Part shown: piece after piece, positions 1-7,530 of the stretch | Layout: each line of letters opens with the position of its first letter | How positions within the stretch are numbered: position 1 is the first letter of the stretch | Assembly (NCBI GenBank): GCA_913777025.1 | Contig: CAJYQM010000311.1 | Location: forward strand, 1 to 32,405 | From: an uncultured Massilia sp. | GTDB lineage: Bacteria; Pseudomonadota; Gammaproteobacteria; Burkholderiales; Burkholderiaceae_D | DNA length: 32,405 nucleotides | Reading direction: 5' to 3' | The notes under the pieces: generated by a model | What the model was told of the DNA's origin: nothing | Databases searched by the model: none | What the model saw: only the letters and a program-made list of their open reading frames with translations | Position numbers and translations under genes: made by a program

Positions 1-103
1 AGCAAGTCGGTACCACCCCTTCCCATCCCGAACAGGACCGTGAAACGACTTTGCGCCGATGATAGTGCTGCAACCAGTGTGAAAGTAGGTTATCGTCAGG
101 CTA
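1..103 (+). rRNA. rrf: 5S ribosomal RNA, 3' part (5' end outside window)
   Basis: The sequence carries recognisable 5S rRNA segments in order: the CCCATCCCGAAC loop region, GTGAAACGACTTTGCGCCGATGATAGTG-type helices (only partly quoted), the GAAAGTAGGT loop and the terminal GTCAGGCT strand. About a dozen bases of the 5' strand are missing at the window edge. The 3' end is set by analogy with the E. coli 5S end and may be off by one or two bases. A strong terminator follows, which fits the end of an rRNA operon. Confidence 0.93.
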
Positions 104-128
104 ATTAATAAGTAGTAGAGCAAGACCC

Positions 129-170
129 AAAAAACCCCGCCTGGCTGACGCTTGGCGGGGTTTTTGTTTT
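129..170 (+). terminator. Rho-independent terminator of the rRNA operon
   Basis: A 12-bp perfect stem is formed by AAAAACCCCGCC (130-141) and GGCGGGGTTTTT (154-165) around a 12-base loop, followed by more T residues. It lies about 25 bases after the 5S end and is the expected operon terminator. Confidence 0.93.
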
Positions 171-240
171 GATAAATGGTGATTCAACCGCTGATTTATA
201 TCCCGCGCCTGCTCAGCGCCGGGCAAGCTGTGGTGGCCAA

Positions 241-669
241 TCAGTCACGTTGTGTGGGGAAACCGGTTACCGGCAGCTTAAAGGGAGCCGTCGGGTGATA
301 ACGCGAATTGATATAGTCGAGTGTTTCATTTTCCCACGCAAGTTTATCGATAACCGTTTCCAGCAAGGTCAGTGTTTTCTCATATCCAAGCTCGGCGCGT
401 AATGCCGACATCATGATCACGTTACTGCGTGGTTCACTCACCCGTCTCAAGCGAATTGTCTGCTCATTTGCTAGCATTTCCCAATCCCATCCGAGCGAAA
501 TGATGGGACTGTTTTCACTGATCCATTCTGTATAGCCGCCAATTGCAGTCGAGGTGGCTCCATCACTGCCACTCACTGGTTCATCCTCATCGATACCAGA
601 GATAAGATGCTTGAGCGTTACTTCCTGCATCTCTTCGAAGGACAGACGTACGGTACCAGTATCAAGCAT
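241..669 (-). CDS. RsaM-like (DUF4902) quorum-sensing modulator, copy 1
   Basis: A 142-residue soluble protein with no signal peptide or membrane segment. It is paralogous to the gene at 1448-1879: both share LxHLISGxDED near residue 25, GYTEWxS, PxIxxGWDW and a PRSNxxx segment. I recognise this pattern as the RsaM/DUF4902 family, small proteins encoded beside luxI/luxR genes in Burkholderia and Pseudomonas that restrain AHL signalling; the family call is from memory of motifs. The start at 669 has an AAGGT ribosome-binding site about ten bases upstream. It lies 93 bases downstream of luxI on the same strand and is probably cotranscribed with it, so it could act as induced negative feedback. 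GC is clearly lower than in the NRPS genes. Confidence 0.75.
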   Translation of the reverse strand: MLDTGTVRLSFEEMQEVTLKHLISGIDEDEPVSGSDGATSTAIGGYTEWISENSPIISLGWDWEMLANEQTIRLRRVSEPRSNVIMMSALRAELGYEKTLTLLETVIDKLAWENETLDYINSRYHPTAPFKLPVTGFPTQRD

Positions 670-762
670 GTTAATTTACCTTCATGATTGTTGTGTGTAG
701 TGCCCGGCCGTCATAGTGGACTCCCGTTTGACGATGCACATTGACAGTGTCATCACGATGGC

Positions 763-1329
763 TCAGGCTTGGTTTTCGTCGATTTCGATCCAGCATGCAA
801 AGATCGGATGACCATCGATGATCATCGGCGGCCCTGCACGGTGCGAGCGGAAGCCGGCGCGGCGCAGCAGGCGTTCAATACCTACCGGTGAAACGGTGAC
901 GATGCGTTTGGCCCCATGCGCCGCGGCGCAGGCGATTGATTCTTTCAGAAGATTTACCGCCACTTCGGACGAAAACTGAGACAGTGCCGAGGTGGTTTGT
1001 TTATTGAAATCGACCGCCGCAAAACGCGACAGTTCCCAGACATCGCTGCTGCAGGGTACCGGCAAACCATTGAACAGTTGCGGAAAGATCTCCCCCAGCA
1101 GATAGGGGCGGTCCGTCGGCAGCAGCCGGGCACAACCGTTAACACGACCATCATCGCCTTGCGATACGAGGTACACGGTATCCGGACGGTCGAACTGGTC
1201 GAGTTCTTCGCCGTTCTTCGTCTCCAGCTCCCAGCCCAAGGTTTCGATAAAAACGTTGTAACGATACTTGCTCAGATCGGTGAACAGTGCGCTCGACAGC
1301 GTAGTGGTCTTACCGGTAGTTACGTTCAT
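763..1329 (-). CDS. Acyl-homoserine-lactone synthase (LuxI family)
   Basis: A 188-residue LuxI-family enzyme that joins S-adenosylmethionine and an acyl-ACP (or acyl-CoA) to make a diffusible AHL signal. The invariant family residues are visible: R23, F27, W33, D44, D47 and R68 in the N-terminal half, and the E99-L-S-R102-F segment typical of the family. Length is close to the usual 190-220 residues. The ATG at 1329 has an AAGGAAG ribosome-binding site upstream on the minus strand. A lux box at 1404-1421 lies about 75 bases upstream, the normal positive-feedback arrangement. RsaM-like genes flank it on both sides, and luxR is nearby on the opposite strand. The acyl chain cannot be predicted from sequence. 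Confidence 0.94.
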   Translation of the reverse strand: MNVTTGKTTTLSSALFTDLSKYRYNVFIETLGWELETKNGEELDQFDRPDTVYLVSQGDDGRVNGCARLLPTDRPYLLGEIFPQLFNGLPVPCSSDVWELSRFAAVDFNKQTTSALSQFSSEVAVNLLKESIACAAAHGAKRIVTVSPVGIERLLRRAGFRSHRAGPPMIIDGHPIFACWIEIDENQA

Positions 1330-1375
1330 ATCGCATCTTCCTTGAGGTGGGGTTGTTCACAGCATCGATGTTGTC

Positions 1376-1421
1376 ATTGGACGATTTTTTTCCTTTTTGA
1401 AAAACTGTCACTAATGACAGT
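1376..1421 (-). promoter_or_regulatory. lux box and -10 of the luxI promoter
   Basis: ACTGTCACTAATGACAGT (1404-1421) is an inverted repeat with perfect 7-bp arms and a 4-base centre, a typical LuxR-protein operator. Reading the minus strand, 22 bases separate it from TCCAAT (1376-1381), a plausible -10 hexamer. This is the same spacing as in the three other lux-box promoters of the window. The predicted transcript start is near 1369, about 40 bases before the luxI ATG. The box lies between the stop of the upstream RsaM-like gene and luxI. Confidence 0.85.
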
Positions 1422-1447
1422 CGTTTGAAAACTACCCTGGGAGCCCC

Positions 1448-1879
1448 TCAGACGTAGCGTTGAGTCACGTAAGTAAGGACAATCGTCTGCCAGTCCATGG
1501 CATCGACGAAGGATGCGAGCAAGCTGTCGCTTTCTGTACATATGTCACTTGGGCTTGTCTTTTTGTCTTGTTCCATATCAAACCCTGTGTTACCGTAGAT
1601 CACGATGTTGCTACGGGGCGCACCGATCCGTTCTAACCAAGTCTGGTTGTGTTCGCCTACCATTTTCCAGTCCCAACCGATCGTGATCGCCGGCGTACCT
1701 GGTGAGACCCACTCGGTATAGCCAGTGATGTGGGCGTTCGGGACAGAAAGTGCCGCATGAACTGTAGACGTATTGTCTGGGCAATCTTCGTCCAGGCCGG
1801 AGATGAGGTGAGTCAGCTGGATTGAGCGTAATTCGTCGAGGGAAAGACGGATCAGGCCATCAGGCGAGAGTATTGGCAT
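1448..1879 (-). CDS. RsaM-like (DUF4902) quorum-sensing modulator, copy 2
   Basis: A 143-residue paralogue of the 241-669 product with the same blocks: LTHLISGLDED, GYTEWVS, PAITIGWDW and APRSNI. The C-terminal half, around a Lys/Thr/Ser-rich stretch, is much less conserved between the two. It is transcribed toward luxI, but the luxI lux box lies in the gap, so the two genes can be expressed independently. Its start region is divergent from luxR, with 97 bases between the two start codons and no recognisable lux box there, so its expression may not depend on AHL. The ribosome-binding site is weak. Two RsaM-like genes bracketing one luxI gene is unusual. Confidence 0.75.
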   Translation of the reverse strand: MPILSPDGLIRLSLDELRSIQLTHLISGLDEDCPDNTSTVHAALSVPNAHITGYTEWVSPGTPAITIGWDWKMVGEHNQTWLERIGAPRSNIVIYGNTGFDMEQDKKTSPSDICTESDSLLASFVDAMDWQTIVLTYVTQRYV

Positions 1880-1976
1880 AAGCTCTGCAATAGTAATTGT
1901 AGGTGATGAAAAGCTGACGACTCGCTGTGGATTGCTGCAGTCGGCTTGGGTTGCAATTCATATTGAGGAATCCGGC

Positions 1977-2699
1977 ATGAGCTTTAATACGGTTGAATGG
2001 CAGGAAGCTTGTCTACAATCTTTCCTGTCTGCAAAGACCGAGCAAGACTTTTTCGCTCAGCTAGTAAAAGCTGTCAAGCAGCTTGGCTTTGATCATTGTG
2101 CATATGGCATGCGCATGCCATTACCGCTCTCCAACCCCAAAACATTTCTGCTCAACAATTATGCGGGTGACTGGCAAGACCGTTATGTTGCCGAGAACTA
2201 TTTGATGATCGACCCGACCGTGGCGCATGGGATGAAAACGACCACGCCGCTCGTGTGGACCGACAATGTGTTCGATGAATGCCGTCATTTTTGGGAAGAT
2301 GCGAATGCGCACGGGTTAAAGGTCGGTTGGGCCCAGTCTTCGTATGATGCAAAAGGGATCGGCGGACTGCTCACATTGGCGCGCGACGACGATCAAATGA
2401 CTGAGTCGGAACTGCGCCACAAGGGCTCGGCAATGTCATGGCTGGTTCAAGTCGCCCACCAGGGAATGACACGGTTTCTATCGGCAAAGATGCCCAACGA
2501 AGAGCCTGTCGTCCTGACACTGCGCGAAATAGAAGTACTACGTTGGACAGCCGACGGAAAAACATCCAGCGAAGTTGGACAAATTATGAATATTTCCGAA
2601 CGTACAGTCAATTTCCATGTAAATAATGCCATCGAAAAGCTCAATACGACCAATAAGACGGCTGCCGTGATCAAGGCCGCCATGCTGCGCCTGCTGTAA
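1977..2699 (+). CDS. LuxR-family AHL-responsive transcriptional regulator
   Basis: A 240-residue regulator. Residues about 10-165 are the autoinducer-binding domain with the conserved W66, Y70, D79-P80 and W94. Residues about 176-240 are the LuxR/FixJ helix-turn-helix, starting LTLREIEVLRW and containing ISERTVNFHVNNAIEKLN. The ATG at 1977 is chosen over an upstream in-frame TTG at 1932 because GAGGA (1965-1969) lies seven bases before it and the N-terminus then matches family length. It is divergent from the RsaM-like gene and sits next to luxI, so it is very likely the cognate receptor. I infer that it binds the four lux boxes in this window. Confidence 0.94.
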   Translation: MSFNTVEWQEACLQSFLSAKTEQDFFAQLVKAVKQLGFDHCAYGMRMPLPLSNPKTFLLNNYAGDWQDRYVAENYLMIDPTVAHGMKTTTPLVWTDNVFDECRHFWEDANAHGLKVGWAQSSYDAKGIGGLLTLARDDDQMTESELRHKGSAMSWLVQVAHQGMTRFLSAKMPNEEPVVLTLREIEVLRWTADGKTSSEVGQIMNISERTVNFHVNNAIEKLNTTNKTAAVIKAAMLRLL

Positions 2700-2719
2700 C
2701 CCCCCACCGCACTTCTACC

Positions 2720-2740
2720 GGCGGCCAACTCTTGGCCGCC
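2720..2740 (+). terminator. Hairpin after luxR, probable terminator
   Basis: GGCGGCCAA (2720-2728) and TTGGCCGCC (2732-2740) form a perfect 9-bp stem with a three-base loop, 20 bases after the luxR stop. The following sequence has only a weak T run (ATTTCTTCCC), so efficiency is uncertain. Confidence 0.6.
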
Positions 2741-2787
2741 CCGCATTTCTTCCCTCCATTCTCCCGGCAGTTCTACGGCGCCGACCG

Positions 2788-2833
2788 ACTGTAATGTTTG
2801 ACAGTGGTTGATCCGACGCGCATGGCATTTAAT
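2788..2833 (+). promoter_or_regulatory. lux box and -10 of the PPTase promoter
   Basis: ACTGTAATGTTTGACAGT (2788-2805) is an imperfect inverted repeat matching the other lux boxes here. TTTAAT (2828-2833) follows after 22 bases and would serve as the -10. The box centre would be about 43 bases before a transcript start near 2840, replacing the -35 element as in LuxR-activated class II promoters. About 108 bases of leader precede the PPTase ATG. Confidence 0.82.
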
Positions 2834-2947
2834 AAAGCCATTGGAAACTCCGTCAAACGCTCATCATGCCGTTACCCGAGCAACAACTATTTGTAATCCA
2901 GCGCGCTTTCACGGGGCGTGGCGTTACCGTTTGGACGGGAGGTCATC

Positions 2948-3787
2948 ATGGCTGATCAGGACCCTATCGATTGCTCGCCGCTGGCGCGTGTCATTCACCG
3001 TATTCAGCAGGAAGCCGACGACCGTTTCATCCATCGCATGATCAAGGTACTGCCGGATGAGCACGAGAGCCTGCCTTACGTGCTCGCCGGCTATGAGCTG
3101 CCGCGCTATAGCGCCGACGTGTATCAGCGCTACCGCATCGAGTGCCCCACTCACATCCGCAACAGCGTTCCCAAACGCCAGGCCGAGTTCTTTGCGGGCC
3201 GCGCCTGTGCCCGGACGATGCTCGAATTATACGGGCAGGGCCAGCATACCGTGACCATCGGGCCCCACCGTGAACCGATCTGGCCGCAGGGATTCATCGG
3301 CAGCATTACGCATAACGGATCGTATGCCGCCGCCGTGGCTTGTCCGGCCAACAAATTCATCGGTATCGGCATCGACATCGAATCGGTAGTGAGTACCGAT
3401 GCGCGTCACGCGATGATGGACCTGGTGGTGTCGCCCGAGGAACTGGAATGCATGCGAACCGAAGGCGTGGACTTCGATTTCGACACCTTGCTGACTCTGG
3501 TTTTCTCCTCCAAGGAAAGCTTTTTTAAAGCAGCTTTTTCCCAGGCAAAAACGTATTTCGATTTCGACGCATTGAAATTGATTCGCATCGACGCTCAGCG
3601 CCGCGTGCTGTATTTCGAAAGCATGTTTGCATTGTCGCGAAAACTGGGCAAAGGCCTGCAATATCAGGCGCATTTCGATTTCCTGGGTAATGCGTCGTTA
3701 TTCACGGTTGTGGTGATCCGTGATCATCCCGAAAAGACGGATTCTGTCAATTTTGACAGTTCCAGCCTGAATCTGCTTGCAGTGTAA
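2948..3787 (+). CDS. 4'-phosphopantetheinyl transferase (Sfp/EntD superfamily)
   Basis: A 279-residue enzyme that transfers 4'-phosphopantetheine from CoA to the active serine of carrier-protein domains, here presumably those of the NRPS and of the detached PCP protein. Visible motifs are GSITHN near residue 119, GIDIE with the Mg-binding D143 and E145, and FSSKESFFKA with K189-E190-S191, the equivalent of the WxxKES motif. The ATG at 2948 is chosen over an in-frame GTG at 2918 because GGGAGG (2937-2942) lies just before it. The gene has its own lux-box promoter. Its last codons contain the lux box of the next operon, and the stop codon overlaps that promoter's -10. Confidence 0.92.
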   Translation: MADQDPIDCSPLARVIHRIQQEADDRFIHRMIKVLPDEHESLPYVLAGYELPRYSADVYQRYRIECPTHIRNSVPKRQAEFFAGRACARTMLELYGQGQHTVTIGPHREPIWPQGFIGSITHNGSYAAAVACPANKFIGIGIDIESVVSTDARHAMMDLVVSPEELECMRTEGVDFDFDTLLTLVFSSKESFFKAAFSQAKTYFDFDALKLIRIDAQRRVLYFESMFALSRKLGKGLQYQAHFDFLGNASLFTVVVIRDHPEKTDSVNFDSSSLNLLAV

Positions 3788-3788
3788 T
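3743..3788 (+). promoter_or_regulatory. lux box and -10 of the 16-kb biosynthesis/export operon
   Basis: CTGTCAATTTTGACAG (3744-3759) has perfect 7-bp arms around TT. After the 18-bp box (3743-3760), 22 bases lead to TGTAAT (3783-3788), a five-of-six match to the -10 consensus. The box is inside the final codons of the PPTase gene and the -10 overlaps its stop codon. The predicted start is near 3795, about 75 bases before the ATG at 3869. Confidence 0.83.
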
Positions 3789-3868
3789 TGATACGTATAC
3801 CGGTTTATTAATCAATACCGGAAACGGACAGATTCATTTTCATATTCAACGACTATACAGGTCATAAC

Positions 3869-6184
3869 ATGTCGGCATTTGGTCAATATTCACTCACTAA
3901 CCGGGCACGGGTACTGCGCAGCCAAGCCGCCGCAAGCCGGGGTGTACGCAAGGACAAATCCGCGTCTGCCGAGGCCAACCGTCTGCTGCAGATCGAGCAG
4001 CGCTTGCGCAGCTTGCCGGAGTTGCGCGACGCGGTCGTCATGGAGTGCAATGAGCGTCCAATCGGACTGCGGCTCGTCGCTTACCTGCTGGCGCGCGATG
4101 GCCAGGTGCTGTCGCCGTCGGCGATCCGAGCGCAACTGAGTGCAACGCTGGCACCGGAACTGATTCCGGCAACGTTCATCACGCTCGATGCCTTCCCGCA
4201 TCGCCACGATGGCGATATCGACCGCGCCGCCTTGCCGTCGCCCGACAGCAAGTTGCTCGGCAAGCGCCGCTATGAAGCGCCGCAAGGTCCGGTCGAGCGT
4301 GCGATCGCACGGATCTGGCAGGAGCTGCTGGATCTGCGCGACATCGGCCGCCATGACCACTTTTTCGAGCTGGGCGGCCATTCGACACTCGGCCTGCAGC
4401 TCGTGTATCGGCTGCGCCAGACCATGGATCTCGACATCGCCCTGCGCGAATTGTTCCTTGAGCCGACCTTGCGCGGTTTCTCGGCGTCGGTCAGCGCACG
4501 CATCCATTCAAAACGCAGTTCGCCGCTCGTGCCGATCCGTGCGGGGGGGGTATCGCTGCCGCTGTTCCTGGTGCATTCCGGTGACGGCGATATCGGCTAC
4601 GCCCATGGGATTGCCGAGTGGCTCGATCCCGACATTCCGGTCTATGGCCTGGCCGCCAGCGGCCTGGAGCCCGGCGAAGTGCCGCTGGCCAGCGTGGAAG
4701 AGATGGCGATGTCGTATGTGCACGCGATTCGCACGGTGCAAGCGCATGGCCCGTATCGCGTCGCCGGCTGGAGCGGCGGCGGCACGATTGCCTACGAGAT
4801 CGCCAACCAGCTGATCGGCGCCGACGAACCGGTGGAGTTCGTTGGATTGATCGATACGCCGAGCCGTCACCCCTGGCCCTCGAGCCCGGTTGCGGCCGGC
4901 CAGACCGCCAAGGGCGTCGAGCCGGTGTTCGCCGACTGGTTGCGCAAGCTCGACTGGATCGACACCGGCCTCGGCGCGCCATTGCGCGCGGAGCTGGCCG
5001 GGCTTGCGCAAGCAGAGGACATCGACCCCTTGCTGCTACGCTGCCAGAGCTGCGGCGTGTTGCCGGAGTCGTCGGCACTTACCGAACTCAAGCGCGAACT
5101 CGCGGTGCGCCATGCATTGGCTTTGGCCATGAGTCATTACGCGCGACCGGCGCTTCCGGTGCCGCTCGACCTGTTTTCCTGCAGTACCGACACCGGCGAC
5201 GCCTCGCTCGGCTGGAACAAGCTCTGCGGCGACCATGTGCACCTGTCCTTGCTCGACGGCCCGCGCGAATGCCTGATGGCGCAGCCGGCCATTGCCCAGC
5301 TTTCGGCTGCCCTGGGCAAGCGGCTGCAGCGCGCCGCGGACACCGTCAGGCACCCCTCCGAGTTCGACTACGCCGCACGCATCACGATCCACGGTGGCGC
5401 ACCCGGCATCCGTCCCCTGTTCTGCGTGCCGGGCGCCGGCGCCAGCGTCACCGCGTTCGCGGCCCTGACATCCGAGCTCGACCCGGCGATTCCGGTGCAT
5501 GGACTGCAGCCTCGCGGCCTGTGCGGCACGCTGGTGCCGCACGTCGACGTCCCGAGCGCGGCGCGGGCCTACTTGGCACAGGTGCAAGCGGCCCAGCCGC
5601 GCGGCCCCTATCGCCTGTTGGGCCATTCCTTCGGCGGCTGGGTCGTGTACGAGATGGCGCGCCAGCTGACTGAAGCCGGCGAAACCGTCGACACGCTGAT
5701 CGTGCTCGATTCCGATGCCCCGGCGACCAGCGGCTACGCGTTCGACCGGGTCACCATGCTGATGAAGCTGATCGGCCTGTTCGAAATGAATTGTGGCCGG
5801 CCCATCGGGATCGATGCCAGCGACCTGGCGGCACTCGACCACGAGGCCCAGCTGGTGCTGCTGCTGGCGCGCCTGGTCGAGCTGCGCGTGATGCCGCCGC
5901 GTACCACGCTGCAGACGCTGCGCGGGCTGGTGCGTGTCTTCGCGGCCAACCTGAACGCGCCTTACCAGCCCGCGGGCACTTACGACGGCCCGCTGCACCT
6001 GGTACTGGTCCCGGACCAGACCCCGGGCAGCATGGACATGGACGAACTGGCCGCGCACTGGCGCGAACATGCGCCGCGCACCCGCCTGTGGCCTGGCCCC
6101 GGCAACCACATCACGCTACTTGCCGCGCCGCACGTGCGCGACCTGGCGGCCTACCTTGCGCCCCTGCTGCGGGAGCCGTCATGA
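3869..6184 (+). CDS. Stand-alone NRPS termination protein: A-domain C-terminal remnant, PCP, tandem thioesterases
   Basis: A 771-residue protein. Residues about 45-125 match only the C-terminal subdomain of an adenylation domain; the adenylation core is absent, and the A10 NGKxDR motif reads DGDIDR, with D116 in place of the catalytic lysine. Residues about 135-210 are a peptidyl carrier domain with LGGHS (S172). TE1 (about 225-480) has GWSGG (S302) and D329, but the usual histidine position in GDH-type segments reads GPRE (R466). TE2 (about 505-771) has a full triad: GHSFGG S587, D614 and H747. The likely role is to accept the finished peptide and hydrolyse or cyclise it, with TE2 as the competent site. 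Tandem TEs are known at the C-termini of lipopeptide synthetases; here they are a separate upstream gene. The first 40 residues could be a docking segment. Alternatively it acts in editing. Confidence 0.88.
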   Translation: MSAFGQYSLTNRARVLRSQAAASRGVRKDKSASAEANRLLQIEQRLRSLPELRDAVVMECNERPIGLRLVAYLLARDGQVLSPSAIRAQLSATLAPELIPATFITLDAFPHRHDGDIDRAALPSPDSKLLGKRRYEAPQGPVERAIARIWQELLDLRDIGRHDHFFELGGHSTLGLQLVYRLRQTMDLDIALRELFLEPTLRGFSASVSARIHSKRSSPLVPIRAGGVSLPLFLVHSGDGDIGYAHGIAEWLDPDIPVYGLAASGLEPGEVPLASVEEMAMSYVHAIRTVQAHGPYRVAGWSGGGTIAYEIANQLIGADEPVEFVGLIDTPSRHPWPSSPVAAGQTAKGVEPVFADWLRKLDWIDTGLGAPLRAELAGLAQAEDIDPLLLRCQSCGVLPESSALTELKRELAVRHALALAMSHYARPALPVPLDLFSCSTDTGDASLGWNKLCGDHVHLSLLDGPRECLMAQPAIAQLSAALGKRLQRAADTVRHPSEFDYAARITIHGGAPGIRPLFCVPGAGASVTAFAALTSELDPAIPVHGLQPRGLCGTLVPHVDVPSAARAYLAQVQAAQPRGPYRLLGHSFGGWVVYEMARQLTEAGETVDTLIVLDSDAPATSGYAFDRVTMLMKLIGLFEMNCGRPIGIDASDLAALDHEAQLVLLLARLVELRVMPPRTTLQTLRGLVRVFAANLNAPYQPAGTYDGPLHLVLVPDQTPGSMDMDELAAHWREHAPRTRLWPGPGNHITLLAAPHVRDLAAYLAPLLREPS

Positions 6185-7491
6185 TCAGTGTCAGCGAAAC
6201 CGGCGACGTCCGGCAGGAAGCGCTCGGCGCAAGTTTCTTCATCGTCTGGCTGGGCCAGTTCGTTTCCTCGTTCGGCACCATGCTGACCAGCTTCAGCCTG
6301 GGCGTCTGGCTGTTCCAGCGCACCGGCTCGGTGCTCGATTTCAGCGCGATGATCCTGTTCAGCACCGTGCCGGCCCTGCTCTTGCTGCCATGGACCGGCC
6401 CGCTGGCCGACCGCGCCGACAAACGCCATATCCTGATGGCCTGCGAACTGACCGCCGGGCTCGCGGCGGGCACGATGGCCCTGCTGATCTGGCTGGACGC
6501 TTTCCAGGTATGGCACCTGTACGCCGCCCAGGTGGTGCTGTCGGTCGGCATGGCGTTCCAGGGCCCGGCGGCCTATGCCGCCATCACGTCGCTGGTGCCC
6601 AAGAGCCAGTTCGGCCGGGCCAGCGGCATGTTCTCCCTGTCGAGCGCCGTGTCGCAACTGGCCGCGCCGCTGCTCGCGGCCAGCCTGTTGTCGCTGCTCG
6701 GCCTGGCCGGCATCCTGGCAATCGACCTGGCCAGCTTCTGCATTGCGCTGTTCAGCCTTGCCGCCGTGCGCCTGCCACCCTTGCAGGCACGCAAGCGCGC
6801 CCCGGTCATGACCGAACTCGGCGATGCGATCGACTTCTTCGTCGAGCGCCCCAGCCTGGCCATCGTCTACGGTTATCTCAGCCTCGGCGGCTTTCTGTCC
6901 GGGACCGTGATCGTACTGGTCACACCGATGGTGCTGGCGAACTACGACGCGGTCACGCTCGGCTGGATCAATAGCGCCGGGGCGCTCGGTGGCGTGCTCG
7001 GCGGCCTGGCCATGGTCATCTGGGGCGGGCCGAAGCGCTGGACGCCGCTCCTGCTCGGACTCAACCTGAGCAATGGATTGGCCGTCGCCGTGGCCGGCTT
7101 CAGTACCGCGGTGCCCATCCTGTGCGCCTGTTCGTTTGTCGTCGTGTTCAGCAGCAGCCTGCTGGCGGCCTGCGTGCAGAGCGTATGGCGGCGCAAGGTG
7201 CCGCGCCAGCGCCAGGGCAGCATCGTCGCACTCCAGCAGGCGGTCGCGCTGGCGCTCATTCCGCTTAGTGCCCTGATCGGGGGCACGCTGTCGCAATACG
7301 TGTTCGAGCCGAGCCTGATGAGCGGCGGCATCTGGGCCGACAGCATCGGCAGCTGGTTCGGTACCGGGGCGGGCAGGGGAACGGGACTGTTCTTCTTCGT
7401 CATCGGCAGCGTGTCGGCCGGTATCTCGCTGCTGGCGATGACGTCGCGCCGCCTGTACCGGCTCGAAGCGGAGGTTCCCGATGCCTTCTGA
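6181..7491 (+). CDS. MFS transporter (DHA3/EntS-like drug or product exporter)
   Basis: A 436-residue integral membrane protein with about twelve hydrophobic segments and the loop motif GPLADRADKRH between TM2 and TM3, typical of major-facilitator drug exporters. The N-terminus FxVWLGQFVSSFGTML resembles the DHA3 group that includes macrolide and siderophore exporters. The ATG overlaps the stop of the preceding gene (ATGA), indicating translational coupling. Its place between the release protein and the precursor genes suggests export of the peptide or self-protection; the substrate is inferred from context only. Confidence 0.87.
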   Translation: MISVSETGDVRQEALGASFFIVWLGQFVSSFGTMLTSFSLGVWLFQRTGSVLDFSAMILFSTVPALLLLPWTGPLADRADKRHILMACELTAGLAAGTMALLIWLDAFQVWHLYAAQVVLSVGMAFQGPAAYAAITSLVPKSQFGRASGMFSLSSAVSQLAAPLLAASLLSLLGLAGILAIDLASFCIALFSLAAVRLPPLQARKRAPVMTELGDAIDFFVERPSLAIVYGYLSLGGFLSGTVIVLVTPMVLANYDAVTLGWINSAGALGGVLGGLAMVIWGGPKRWTPLLLGLNLSNGLAVAVAGFSTAVPILCACSFVVVFSSSLLAACVQSVWRRKVPRQRQGSIVALQQAVALALIPLSALIGGTLSQYVFEPSLMSGGIWADSIGSWFGTGAGRGTGLFFFVIGSVSAGISLLAMTSRRLYRLEAEVPDAF

Positions 7492-7530
7492 CCGCCCCGT
7501 GCTCCCCATTTCCATGTTCGAGAGTCTGTC

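Noticed and set aside
169-402. Small plus-strand frame of 77 residues after the rRNA terminator
   Set aside because: It has no ribosome-binding site, begins in the terminator region and overlaps the better-supported RsaM-like gene on the other strand.
742-752. TGACAGTGTCA palindrome between luxI and the first RsaM-like gene, considered as a fifth lux box
   Set aside because: Its arms are in the opposite order to the other boxes (TGACA first), it is only 11 bp, and no -10 hexamer lies at the shared spacing.
1932-1976. Upstream TTG start adding 15 residues to LuxR
   Set aside because: The ATG at 1977 has a good GAGGA site at proper distance, and the added residues do not look like a LuxR N-terminus.
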